NCBI GenBank assembly: GCA_008704415.1
Contig: VXIS01000451.1
Location: 1 to 30,014, forward strand
Source of the DNA: Sphaerosporella brunnea
Taxonomy: Eukaryota; Ascomycota; Pezizomycetes; Pezizales; Pyronemataceae
Reading direction: 5' to 3'
Length of the DNA: 30,014 nt
Part shown: in pieces, positions 1 through 10,145 of the stretch
Position numbering within the stretch: position 1 is the first letter of the stretch
How the letters are laid out: each line of letters starts with the position of its first letter
The notes under the pieces: model-generated
The model's input: only the letters and a program-made list of their open reading frames with translations
Databases searched by the model: none
Told to the model about the DNA's origin: nothing
Position numbers and translations under genes: made by a program

Positions 1-58
1 GTTTCTTAAGGTCCTGAGTTCAATTCCACGACACTCTGGTAGACAGAGCCTCGTTACA
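1..58 (+). repeat. Truncated copy of a ~50-bp dispersed repeat
   Basis: The first ~50 bases recur in inverted orientation at 27173-27220 and, more diverged, in direct orientation at 28225-28276. The shared core is GTTCAATTCCACG followed by CTCTGGTAGACAGAGCC; this copy and the 28.2-kb copy also share GTTACA just after it. The copy is cut by the window edge, so the parent element cannot be seen. The core holds a tRNA B-box-like GTTCAATTCC, but no tRNA fold forms around it. It may be the end of a retroelement or of a foldback element. Confidence 0.6.
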
Positions 59-966
59 GGCAGCAGGGGCGCGCACCCGCCTCCCTCTCCTGGCCGCCTT
101 CCCTCCGTACCCGCCTCGGGCTCCCTGTGCCTCCCCGGGGTCTCTCATCCAGCAGTACCTGTGCCTCCTTCCATACGGACCCGGATCCTTAGGCTTTTGC
201 ATACCTTAAAGCTTGGGTCCTGGAATACTGTAAACCCAGCACTAAGCTCGGCATTTCTTGTAGGCGGCATGGTGTTTGACGGGGTAACTATAGGCAGATC
301 AGTCGGCTATTCTCAACAATCTCTGAGCTCCGTACCTCCAACAATCGCTGTATTTTGGGGCTGTAGGATGCGTTGATTTTCGCTGTTTGCCAGTGTTTGG
401 TGTCGCGTCGTTGGTTGGGTATGATGTCAATTCTTCCCGGACGCCATCCGACGTTTTTCACGGATCATCATCAACGGTCACTGACGGTAATTTACGCTGA
501 CTCAGCGTCATTTATCGAGCGCTAAGGTGTACAAGGGTTTCATTCCGAAACAGTCTCAAAGGAATGCCATATCATGTAGGTTCGCCTTCCTTCGTGCATG
601 ACAACAGCGCCACACTTGCACCGCCACAGATTTTACCACGTGATTGCATCGCCCAGGTGCAACATCGAAACGCCAAAGCAAAGCTGGCCTTTACCGTTTG
701 GCAAGGGTCCCACTAAATCGATCTAAACCCAAAACGCCGAATCTCCAAAGTGTCCTCATCACTTACAAAACCCAACCACCGTCGAGAGTTCTTCTAAACT
801 TCCTCTTCATCCACCAAAACACCCAAACGCAGAATCCGCCCTCGATAACAAAAAAGGAATCGGATCCCATACCCCGCCGATTGTTCTTTTCGCTTTCAAA
901 GTTCTACTCTTCAGCGCTCGTTACTATCTAGTTCTAAAGCTCTTCTTCCCCCCCCACCAACTCACG
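59..966. other. Upstream region of the calnexin gene
   Basis: No supported gene lies here; the open frames are short and look like nothing recognisable. Bases 60-150 are C-rich and low in complexity. The last ~200 bases are pyrimidine-rich, ending in a C run just before the calnexin ATG, which suits a fungal core promoter or 5' leader. A short palindrome with a TGACTCA core (494-508) is listed separately. Confidence 0.5.
494..508. promoter_or_regulatory. Palindrome with a TGACTCA (Gcn4/AP-1-type) core
   Basis: The sequence ACGCTGACTCAGCGT is a 15-bp palindrome apart from its central base. It contains TGACTCA, the consensus for Gcn4/CpcA-type bZIP factors, about 460 bp upstream of the calnexin start. 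The match is seen directly; use as a binding site is an inference. ER chaperone genes are usually driven by the HacA/UPR pathway, so a Gcn4-type site would imply another input. Confidence 0.35.
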
Positions 967-2909
967 ATGCGTTTCGCCCGGAACGTGGCCTTTGGGCTTT
1001 TTTCCGTTGCTCTCTTGGGCTTTGGCAACTTGGCCCGCGCCGATGCCATTGATGATGCTCTCGGCGACGCTGCCTCTTCCTCGACCACTGCTTCCGCTTC
1101 GACGTCGTCTCCAGCCATCGAAAAGCCCACATTTTCGGTAGGTTTTACACAGCTTGAATGGAACCATTGCTGACGAGCTTAGCCACTGGCTATTGCCGCT
1201 CCGTTCTACGAACAATTCAACGAGGACTGGGACTCTCGGTGGAAGGTCAGCCATGCCAAGAAAGAGCTGAAGGATGATGCCGCCACCGAGGAGTGGGCCT
1301 ATGTTGGACAGTGGTCGGTCGAGGAGCCCACCGTGTTGAAAGGCATCGAGGGCGACAAAGGATTGGGTAAATTTATCCGAAATGTTATTGTTCAAGGCTA
1401 ACAAAGCTCTGCAGTCGTCAAGAACGTCGCCGCTCACCACGCCATTTCCGCCAAGTTCGACAAGCCGATCGATAATACTGACAAGACTTTGGTTGTGCAA
1501 TATGAAGTGAAGCTTCAGAGTGCGTTTCCCCCGGAATATGTCTATGTGTTTGGCGTTGACATCATCTACAGACGGTCTCGATTGCGGTGGAGCTTATCTC
1601 AAGCTTCTCAAGGAAAATGCCGATCTTCACGCTGAAGAGTTCTCCAATGCGTCGCCCTACGTGATCATGTTTGGACCTGACAAGTGCGGTGGAACTAACA
1701 AAGTATGTCGCTGAGTCCTTCACTGCTGTTCGTCAGGGCCTACGGTTACTAAAAATTCTTCAGGTTCACTTTATCTTCAAGCACAAGAACCCTATAAACG
1801 GCGAGTACGAGGAGAAGCACCTCAAGTCCCCTCCGTTGGCCAAGATCACCAAGCAGACCACGCTCTACACCCTCATCGTCAAACCGGATCAGACCTATGA
1901 AATCCGCATTGATGGCAAAGAGGCGAGTAAGGGCAGTCTTCTTGAGAACTTCAACCCATCAGTGAACCCCCCCGCCGAGATCGAGGATCCGGAGGATAAA
2001 AAGCCTGAGGATTGGGTTGACACTGCCAAAATCCCGGATCCCGATGCTACGAAGCCTAAAGACTGGGACGAGGATGCGCCATACGAGATTGTCGACGAGG
2101 ATGCCGTGAAGCCCGACGACTGGCTGGAAGACGAGCCGGAGTTTATCCCGGATCCCGAGTCTGTGAAGCCTGAAGATTGGGATGACGAGGAGGATGGCGA
2201 TTGGATTGCACCTAATATTCCCAACCCTAAGTGTGAGGATGCGAGCGGTTGTGGAAAGTGGGAGAAGCCGATGAAGGCAAACCCGGCCTACAAGGGCAAG
2301 TGGACTGCTCCGATGATCGACAACCCCGCGTACAAGGGACCCTGGGCACCTCGCAAGATTCCCAACCCCAACTACTTTGAAGAAAAGACTCCTGCCAACT
2401 TTGAGCCTATCGGTGCTGTCGGACTCGAATTGTGGACCATGACCAAGGACATCCTGTTCGACAACATTTACATCGGCCACTCTATTGAAGATGCAGAGAA
2501 ACTGCAGAAGGAGACCTTCGAAGTCAAGAAGGCCATCGAGAAGGAGGAGGAGGCCGCCAATGCGCCCAAGGCGCCAGAGCCACCGAAGCAAGTGGTCGAT
2601 TTCAAGGAAGACCCCGTAGCTTTCCTTAAGGCCAAGCTCGAACCTTTCATGGCTGTTGCCCAGAGGGACCCAGTTGGAGCCATCAAGGCATTCCCGGAGG
2701 TTGCTGGAACTCTTGGTGTTCTTCTTTTCACGATGCTCGCCATCTTGGGCAGTCTTATCACCGCCGCTACTAAGCCTGCGAAGGTCAACAAAGCGCCAGC
2801 CTCTGACAAGAAGCCAGAGATCAAGATACAAGAGGCGGCGAAGGCTGAGGGTTCTGCCAGTGAGAGCGAGAAGCCCAAGGCTTCCCGACGAACCTCGAAG
2901 AAGGCATAG
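967..2909 (+). CDS. clxA: Calnexin, ER membrane lectin chaperone
   Basis: Five exons (967-1137, 1183-1366, 1415-1519, 1572-1702, 1764-2909) join in frame to 578 aa, the usual size for fungal calnexin. Calnexin binds monoglucosylated N-glycans on new glycoproteins in the ER and holds them for folding. Residues 1-26 form a signal peptide (hydrophobic core, ending LARA). The lectin domain follows and contains the conserved segments [28 protein letters not shown] and [10 protein letters not shown]. The proline-rich arm (about 269-400) has several KPxDW-type repeats and then the W-rich NPAYKG-type repeats. A transmembrane helix lies at about 510-532, followed by a Lys/Glu/Ser-rich cytosolic tail ending in SRRTSKKA. 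All four introns are GT-AG and 45-61 nt. The start is the only ATG that gives a signal peptide. Identity is certain; the exact exon edges are very likely. Confidence 0.95.
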
Positions 2910-4666
2910 ATCAGCACTTGGAGTGGACGGGGCGTTGTAAATTAGATAGGAACGGGAAAATCAATCCCCGGACCGATTAATCTTTGCCAGTTTTAAAATG
3001 ATGTGGAATCTGGCGAGCAGTGCAGCTGGGCTTGGAGTGTCGGTGTGGGATTGCGGGTTTCTTGTTTCTTTGTGTGGTGCTTTTTTTCTGATTTATTCCA
3101 GGTGTCACGGGTTTCGTTTTTCTGTTCTTTGATTTTGTAGGCTAGGTTCCTTCTTTGTTGATCTGTTTGGCCTTTCGTATCGTCGAGTCAAAAGCCACTG
3201 GCCGAGTCCTGCAGACTACACAGCTTTTTGGACCGTTTCATCCAAAATACGTGCGGAGGAAAGCAAATTCCGAAGAAATGGATAAAGATGTATGCAGTAT
3301 GCAGAACAACGTCTCAAGCTTTATATTTCCTATTTACTGCTATCTACTTATTAAGTAAATACCCTGCTGCCATAAAGATGTTTGCACATCGCCTCGAACT
3401 TTCTTTGTTTCGCACTGCTGCATTTTACTTCTACTGTTGACTCAGACATTCAATTGTTGAGGAACCCATTCAAGCACTCCTTTCTCAAACAATAACTCCG
3501 AACCATTCCGAACACGGGAATGACAAATGGGAAATCCAGGCCGAGCATGGGATATGGTGACATGCTTGCATACACCACCTCCGCCAAACTCCGTCTCCAG
3601 CCTCTTCACTCAACCGTAGATTTGTAGAACAAAATCGTGCCCTCGCACCGCTGGCAATCTTCGATTTGAAAGATAATGTTTTGCCCAGCTGAAAGAAAAA
3701 GGTGTTTGTATTGCGTGAAGAGCTGGCGGAGTCCGCAAAGGCCTTTGCGAAGTCACTTTTTGCATGGGGCCTCATACAAAATGGCCTTCCGAAAAGCGCT
3801 CAAAACCGCCTCCCAGCTCATAGCACCGCCAATTTTGCTCGCTTTTCAGATTCTTCGGAGATTGAATTCCATGTGTTTTTCTACTTTCCAGGCCACTGGT
3901 GAAAAGTGAGTGATTTAGCTGTAAAACTAGGAAAACTGCGACTGTTCCCATTCTTTTTGTCCTGTGACTGTAGGTACCCGTATGCTTCTCGGCGTTCTCG
4001 CACTGTGGGGTTAGGGTTTTTCCGTCCTAGCCCACGCTCCAACTCCGGGGGCAGGGTGGGGTGGGAGTGGCGTGTCCGGGGTTTGCTGTCTTGGGAATCG
4101 ACTGTGGCACTCGGGGCAGTAACCTGCCAGCGCTGGTCAGAACGCGGCAAGGCCGGGCATCCGAAGATGTGTTAGTAAGTGAATCTTGGCACGAGTGAGT
4201 TGTGGTGCTCTCGAAACACCGTGCTCTGGAGTGTCACGGATACCAAGTCCCATTACTAATATCCTCTATTAGTATTAGCGCAGTGTTTTCTACCCGGACA
4301 AAACACAAAACTCCGTTCTGCCTGGCAGTTCAATCTGGCTGGATCGGCCCCGAGCGCTAATCGACTGTCGACCTCAACAGACGAAGCTCGGTAAAGGCAC
4401 TTCCCTCGAGCATGGATCAACCCCACCAAAAAATCGGTCGATCTGGATCATTGCTTAAAGAGCCGGTGTCGCTTGCCCCCCCTTCCACCACCGCCCGTTC
4501 GACAACCCCCAATTCTACGGCCCATTCTTCCGCTCGGTTTTCGCTGTCTGTGTGAACCAGTTCCACCTTATTCCCCTGTTTGCCACCCCGATCCCAATCC
4601 ACAAGGAGGCGAGAAACCAAAAAAAAAAAAAAGGAAAAAAAAAGAAAAAAAAGGTTCTTTTCCACC
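2910..4666. other. Long intergenic region between calnexin and adenylate kinase
   Basis: About 1.76 kb without a supported gene. The first few hundred bases are T-rich (3040-3140), as expected of a 3' UTR/terminator region. The short open frames around 3.2-3.4, 3.5-3.9 and 3.9-4.2 kb overlap on both strands, resemble nothing I know and have no good start context. I see no RNA gene and no clear inverted repeat. The last 50 bases are a long A-rich tract. Confidence 0.5.
4614..4652 (+). repeat. A-rich purine tract in the leader of the adenylate kinase gene
   Basis: A nearly pure A run broken by a few G residues ends 15 bases before the kinase ATG. It probably lies in the 5' UTR or core promoter, where A-rich tracts keep DNA nucleosome-free and favour initiation. 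It is also a likely slippage site. Confidence 0.7.
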
Positions 4667-5631
4667 ATGTCTACCGCCGCAACGAACATTCGCACCAAGC
4701 TTCGCAAAGCTGCGCGAGTAATTCTCGTTGGCCCCCCAGGTTCCGGCAAAGGAACACAGAGTGGACGGCTGCTCGACCATTTCAAGATGTCTGCAATTTC
4801 CTCGGGCGACATTCTCCGCGAAAATGTTGGTTCTCTGGATGCCTGCTTCCTCGAATTCGTTTTACTTAGTTGTCCTAGATCCGCAATCGAACCCCTCTGG
4901 GCGTCGAGGCGGAGAGCATCATCCAACGTGGAGGTCTGGTCAATGACTCCACCATGGTCAAACTCATTGTCGGCGAGCTGTCAAAGCGTGGTTGGGTTGA
5001 GAGCCGCTCCACTCTCACCTCGGGGATTACCGCCACCGGTGCGCTTTCAATTATGGGCCACGAGTCAAAGCACACACGCCTCGCTACAAGCAACTCTCCC
5101 AGCTCCAGCTTTTTGTTGGATGGATTCCCTCGCACGGTGGGACAGGCCAAAAGCCTGGATGATGAAGTCGACATGAACTTTGTAGGTTCTCACCTCCTTG
5201 CTATCTTGTCGGCTTACAGTGGGGTGCTGACGAATGTGTTGCCTCTCAGGTTGTCAACCTTGACGTGCCCCGCGATGTCATCCTAGAGAGAATCGCAAAT
5301 AGAATGGTGCATGTGCCTTCTGGACGAGTTTACAACATGACGTGGAACCCTCCGAAGGTTCTCGGAATTGACGATGTCACTGGGGAACCGTTGACGCGGC
5401 GTCCAGATGACTGCCCAGTAAGAATTAGCGCTGCCTCTTCGTGATACAAGGATCAAAAATACTGATTCTGCTCAGGAAACCTTCGCAAAACGACTGAAGG
5501 CCTACGATGAAAGTACTGCCCCACTGCTCGAATACTATGACAAGGTTGGTCTGTTGTGGACGGTGTCCGGCAAATCTAGCGACGAGATCACGCCTCAGCT
5601 CGATGAAGAGATCATGCGGCGGTTTGGATAG
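4667..5631 (+). CDS. adk2: Adenylate kinase family, likely mitochondrial GTP:AMP phosphotransferase
   Basis: Four exons (4667-4825, 4879-5181, 5250-5417, 5476-5631) join in frame to 261 aa. The enzyme moves a phosphate from GTP (or ATP) to AMP, balancing nucleotide pools, probably in the mitochondrial matrix. The P-loop GPPGSGKGT is at residues 22-30, the AMP-binding segment SSGDILREN at 45-53, the DGFPR motif at 134-138, and the lid region, with SGRVYN and [11 protein letters not shown], starts near 173. The VYN...WNPPKV lid and the SSDEI near the C-terminus resemble the Adk2/AK3 branch more than cytosolic Adk1. The basic N-terminus ([11 protein letters not shown]) could be a short targeting signal. 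A longer, poorly conserved insert rich in Ser/Thr lies between about 100 and 128. Family certain; the Adk2 assignment is likely, and Adk1 is the alternative. Confidence 0.88.
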
Positions 5632-6252
5632 ACACAGACTGAACAGTCCAAAGTGTTCTCTGGCTGCCGTGAGATTCGTCTTGTGTTGTACGATTACCCT
5701 TGTTTGATGTTCTACATGGTTACGTTGGCTTGTAATTTGTGTGGGTTGATTAATGGCGTTTTTGTGTAGGTTGAATTGTATATACCGTGGATTTCCAGCG
5801 CTCGGAAATGCAATCAGATGGGCTTTTTGTAGAGTTCCTTATGAAGCATGTACCTGTTGAATGCTTTTTTTGCCTCATGAACTCGATCACATTCGTCAAC
5901 TAAACGATCATCTGAGCGTTTACCCTTCCATCTCTTAGGAGCAGCACACTAGACTGTACAAGAATTGGATCCGTGGATAGAGATGGCCACCTCCGGCTGG
6001 ACCAGAGCACCATCTCTAGCGAAAAGCGAACCACTCAAACGCAATGACCTGCGCGAAATAGTACTCTAGTTAATATCGATGATGACGGCCACAGAGGCCT
6101 AACTCCAGCTCTCGAATTCCACCAATCTTGTGCACAATCTCCGACGGCGGCGGAGCTGACAGCTGAGGTCCCTCTGACTACAACGCGGATGCAGCCAGCG
6201 GAAAGCTCTAGTCATTTTATACATGCCCCACTTATCGACCGCTTCCATACTA
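5632..6252. other. Intergenic, 3' side of the adenylate kinase gene
   Basis: No gene recognised. The first 150 bases are T/G-rich and fit a 3' UTR. The rest has no feature I can name; the short open frames near 6.1-6.4 kb are by-products of the adjacent inverted repeat. Confidence 0.45.
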
Positions 6253-6463
6253 CTATCGCGTGGCCCCCAGCTGCGTTTTCTCCCCAGCTGCGCGCTGAGA
6301 TGTACGCTGGCTGGCTCAGAAATACGCATGGCAACGGGCAACGTTTCTGGGTGGTGGTTGCTACGCGAGGTCCCCGCCAAAGCTACCCGCGTATTTCTGA
6401 GCCAGCCAGCGTACATCTCCGCGCGCAACTGGGGAGAAAACGCAGCTGGGGGCCACGCGATAG
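6253..6463. mobile_element. MITE-like foldback element, 211 bp, TA-flanked
   Basis: Two ~75-bp arms (6253-6327 and 6389-6463) are inverted copies that differ at only about two positions, around a 61-nt loop. The outer ends read CTATCGCGTGG...CCACGCGATAG and are flanked on each side by TA (6251-6252 and 6464-6465), as expected for insertion by a Tc1/mariner-type transposase. There is no coding capacity. The near-identity of the arms suggests recent spread or gene conversion. Confidence 0.8.
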
Positions 6464-6693
6464 TAACGCTGCCAGACCGTGGCGATAGCAGCAGCTTCTT
6501 TCCCCAGCGGCGGATCCTCAGGATCTGGCGACAATGATGTCAGCGGAGGGATAGGTACGCATTGTAATAACTTGCCCGTGTGTCACTATGCGCGTGGTAA
6601 ACTACATACCTCGGTAGGTAAGTAAGTACTTATGTAGGCATATGGAATCGGCTGACCAAGACCTGGCCGTTGTATTGTATTCGGCCGCGTGTA

Positions 6694-7338
6694 TGGCGGC
6701 CGAGTGCCAAGTCAAAAAATTCTAATTGGCTGCAGCGTTGCAAAAAGCAGCGAAGAGAAATAAATTCAATATTAAGCCATTAGAATTCTCCTTAACCTCG
6801 CATATAACTGCGTAACCGCGGGCTAGCTGTTTTGCCGGAGGGTCGTGGTATTATCAGAGGTGAAGAAACGCCGCCAGGCATCGCACTCCCGCTGCGCTAC
6901 TCGGGGGATTTTTAAGTATTCGGACACACAATTTACCCGGCTTTGGATAGGGATTTGTCCGGCTTAGAGGAGCTCCGCCGAGTTCCCCATCAGCTCCCAA
7001 TCGTCCGTATTACGGCCATCTCCCACAGCTACCAGAGTTACCCAATCTATTGGCCACATCATGGCGCGTACAATAATCCGTAGAGGTAGGTGTTCGAGCA
7101 GTATGAGGGAGGGAGGGCAACCGGTGGACAATCCCTGCCCAAAGCCGGGTAAATTACGTGTCCGAATACTTAAAAATCCCCCGAGTACATGGGTCCGCAT
7201 TGCCGCATAATGCCAAGTCGCAAACACCTTTCTGCCCCACCCGGCTCTGTTCCTAGTCACAGACAGTGCAACAAAGCATTCCCATCACGGAATTATCATT
7301 TTATTCAGAATTTTTTTTGACTTGGCACTCGGCCGCCA
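6694..7338. mobile_element. MITE-like element interrupted by a second MITE
   Basis: The terminal inverted repeats read TGGCGGCCGAGTGCCAAGTC followed by an A run, identical over about 26 bp at both ends. TA lies just outside each end (6692-6693, 7339-7340). A second complete element (6900-7185) sits inside. Without that insert and one TA copy, the host element is about 357 bp. It encodes nothing recognisable. Confidence 0.78.
6900..7185. mobile_element. Nested MITE-like element, 286 bp, TA-flanked
   Basis: Arms of about 60 bp begin CTCGGGGGATTTTTAAGTAT at each end and differ at only a few positions. TA flanks both ends (6898-6899 and 7186-7187). Its position inside the 6694-7338 element shows that it arrived later. 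Each arm carries ACCCGGCTTT preceded by an AATT-type stretch, a sub-terminal motif seen again in the element at 20854-21382. Confidence 0.8.
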
Positions 7339-7695
7339 TAGTAGAGAAAGGAGGGCTCGGACTCCTACTGTGGGGCCTGTGCCCCTAAAGGAAAGAAATC
7401 AGGAAAAGGTCATAGCGAAAAGGAAAGGCCTTAGCCGGCCATATCCCAACTTTGGTGCTGCCTAAGAAAGCCATCACCGCCTCCGTACAACGTTCGTCAG
7501 ACAACAGGAACCCTGATGGATGTGATCATCATCCTCCGTCTCTTTTGCCCGTCCGTTGTAGCAGCTCACACTGCCTTCCATAACACGAGTACATACATAC
7601 TTCATACATAAATCCTTTCCTCGGCTCTTTCCTAGAGCTCCCCACCCAATATTACCTTCTGCACTCCATTGTAATCACAACACAAACTGACGGCG
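7339..7695. other. Upstream region of lcl3
   Basis: This 357-bp stretch lies between the right end of the MITE and the lcl3 start. It holds no gene. It is pyrimidine-rich toward its end, and CATACATACTTCATACATAA lies about 85-105 bp before the ATG, but no clear TATA box stands out. The lcl3 promoter must be here or reach into the MITE. Confidence 0.4.
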
Positions 7696-8729
7696 ATGAA
7701 ATGGCCCCCATGGGATTCCACCGGTGATCAAGGCCGCCGCCGCGGGATCCGTTTCTATGAACACACTTACGCCTTCGAGGAGGTATTGCTCGCATGCCTC
7801 GCGGCTGGCGGGGCTGTACTCGCAGCCTCTCATTTGTACCGAAATCACCTCCGCCGCGTCTCCACCGCCGCCCACATTCCGCAGTACTTTCTCCGTCGGC
7901 GTTCGCTGTTCGGCCCGGTCACGAGCGTCGGCGACGGCGATAATTTCCGCATATACCGTTGGTCTCCGCCTGCCCACATCTTGTCGTTAACTCGCTCTGA
8001 TGATGAACCTCTGGGAAATAGACACCCCCGGCGGTCGCTTACTCGGCTGGGGGTGGTTACCTGGCCGCCGCGTTCCAACACTGAAGAAGGATCTCAAAGA
8101 TCAGACCGTACTGTTCACCTACCTTTCTGCGTGCTCGAAAGGGCGCTGCTGCCCTCCGCCGCCGCAGCAGTGGGCTAATGGTCGAATTCGTCAAAAAATA
8201 GGTACACGTTCGAATTGCTGGAGTCGACGCACCAGAATGCGCACACTTCGGCAACCCATCGCAACCGTATAGTGAAGAGGCACTGGAATGGTTGAAGAAT
8301 TATGTTAGTGGTAGAAGAGTGCGTGCCTACTTGCATAGCAAAGACCAGTTTGATCGAGTTGTTGCCACCGTCGTGGTCCGCCGCGGATTGTGGAGACGTG
8401 ATGTTGGCTATGAGATGTTGAAGGCCGGCATGGCCACGATGTGAGGAGAACCCCCCCCTCCCCTCCCTCCTCTTCCGCCCTTCCCTTTTTTGTACCCACC
8501 TCTTTCCTCTTCCTACCTGCAGTATACACCGCCATTCAGCGTAAGTTGACTAATGATCTCCAGGTATGAGGCCAAGTTCGGGGCCGAATTTGGTGGTATG
8601 AAAGAGAAGTACGCGGCTGCAGAGGAGCGTGCAAAGAATGCGAGATTGGGGCTTTGGAGGCAGAAGGCGAGGAAAAGGGTCAGTCCAGCCGAATTCAAGA
8701 GGGCGCTCCGGCAAGCGCAAAGTTCATGA
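7696..8729 (+). CDS. lcl3: Lcl3-type endonuclease, membrane-anchored staphylococcal-nuclease fold
   Basis: Four exons (7696-7957, 8022-8107, 8202-8440, 8564-8729) give 250 aa. The N-terminal MKWPPW and the RRRSLFG segment are hallmarks of fungal Lcl3. A membrane helix lies at about 28-48. The nuclease domain runs from [13 protein letters not shown] (75-87) to near the end: the motif [11 protein letters not shown] places catalytic-type R120 and E128, and R168 lies in QFDRVVA, matching Arg35, Glu43 and Arg87 of staphylococcal nuclease. Lcl3 is a mitochondrial membrane protein in yeast, linked by name to long chronological lifespan. Intron 3 (8441-8563) is 123 nt, longer than its neighbours, and begins with a strongly C-rich run. 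The exon chain was chosen because it alone restores the conserved nuclease motifs in frame. Confidence 0.9.
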
Positions 8730-8988
8730 GCTGCGAATGTTTTATGTTTTATGTCCATGCCGAGATGTGATAGATGATGATTCGTCCATAGTGGCATCCC
8801 AGCGCACTGATTTTCTTTTCCCGGAGCGGTTTGAATGCGCACCAGTTAGGCTCGCAGAATGAATACACTGTATATATATTACATGGGTTCAAGCATGCAC
8901 GATTTGTCTATTGTGTATCATTGTAGCCTCAGACATTCTTCCTTCACAGCTAACAGCAGTGACGAGCTGAAGCCATGAAAACTATCCA

Positions 8989-10145
8989 TTAAGTGATGGT
9001 GACAAACAAGACATCTCCAGGCTCAATAGTAATATCCGAATCCCTTCGAACGTCGGTGACTGACTCCTCAGGTTGTGCCTCTTCGGCCTGCCGCTCGTTT
9101 CCCTGACCGCTAGCACCTTGATGTGCATCCACCTCGACTTCAACCCACTCATTGTGTTCAAGTTCGAATGGGCGGCTACTGGAGGAAGTGCCTCGGATAT
9201 TCCTCAACACCCCAAGCTCCAACAAACTGTCCCGGCCGATAGTACCCCTTCCACATAACGTGCTCAACAGGTCATAGAGGCTCTGGTCGATCGGCTCATT
9301 GCGGTTCATGCCAACTACTTCTGCCAACAAGGAATTGTATGAAGCAGCTCGAGAGTCCTTGATCCAGTCGAGAAGTCCAGCGTCGATGGCGTATTGCTGT
9401 GCTGGGTCACCAAGCGAGATCAAACGGCTAAGCAGAGAGAGCGCTTCTCGCTGGCAGCGCGTAGTTTCAAGGCCTCCGGCAGACGAGGAACGGCGGAGGA
9501 CACCAAGCAATGCCTCAAAAACGCGGAGCTGGACAAGGCGGCGAGGTGAGGCTGGCAGTCATCTCAGCGGGATGGGGAGTAGGGAGAAGGTACGGCGAGA
9601 CGTACCGTTTTGGAGTAACCCCAGAACTCGAAGTGCGACGAAGTTCTGGGACAGGTCGGACGATTCGGCCTTGTCGAGAATGGCGCTCAGTGCATCATCC
9701 TTGAGGGCTCTCTCGCACAGGATCTTGAGGGCCCTGCGGGAATGTCAAATAACGCAAAGAGAAGGAGCCATGGGCAAACCTACGCGCTGCGCAGCTCGGG
9801 GTTTACACCTCGAGCCAGTATAGATAATGTGGAATGCTTGATAGCTATAAGAGGGTCAGCGGGCTAAAAGCATCGTTGGCGAAAATGATATATTGGGATT
9901 TAGATACCGTCTTCGGTCGATTGTTCGACGCCGACGCTCCTTGTGCCCGAAGGCTTGACCATAGCCTGTTGCTTGTAGTTTGCGAGTTGCCAATAGGTTG
10001 AATAGATGGCGACGATGGTGCCGACGCCTGGATCATGTCAGGCATCGATTTCCCTGGGCTGGGGGATTGTTACTTGGGGAAGGGCGGGGGGGAGGGGGGT
10101 GGTACCAGCCAGCAACCAGGTAAGTTTCTCAGACGACAGCGACAT
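8989..10145 (-). CDS. Conserved fungal membrane-anchored helical-repeat (ARM-like) protein, function unknown
   Basis: Five exons on the minus strand (10145-10106, 10027-9908, 9844-9784, 9733-9606, 9551-8989) join in frame to 303 aa. Exon 1 codes for MSLSSEKLTWLLAG and continues as a hydrophobic helix (about residues 9-25) into exon 2, a likely N-terminal membrane anchor. The middle (about 50-200) is all-helical, with Leu/Ala-rich repeats such as HSTLSILARGVNPELRSAA and LSQNFVALRVLGLL, like armadillo/HEAT repeats. The C-terminus is acidic and ends in a hydrophobic DVLFVTIT. I do not recognise a named family. It converges on lcl3 with 259 bp between the stops. Exon edges are supported by unbroken phase across four GT-AG introns (50-78 nt). 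Exon 1 is the least certain part, because an overlapping frame just upstream could be mistaken for the N-terminus. Confidence 0.7.

Noticed and set aside
20..202. Minus-strand 60-codon frame at the window start
   Set aside because: It is made of a C/G-rich low-complexity stretch plus the dispersed repeat, with no recognisable protein and no start context.
1959..2831. 290-codon minus-strand frame inside calnexin exon 5
   Set aside because: It is a shadow of the strongly biased calnexin codons; the plus strand is unquestionably coding.
9512..9551. Acceptor CCAG at about 9530 for the last exon of the minus-strand helical-repeat gene
   Set aside because: Joining there creates an immediate stop. 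The upstream acceptor GCCAG (intron 9552-9605) keeps the frame.
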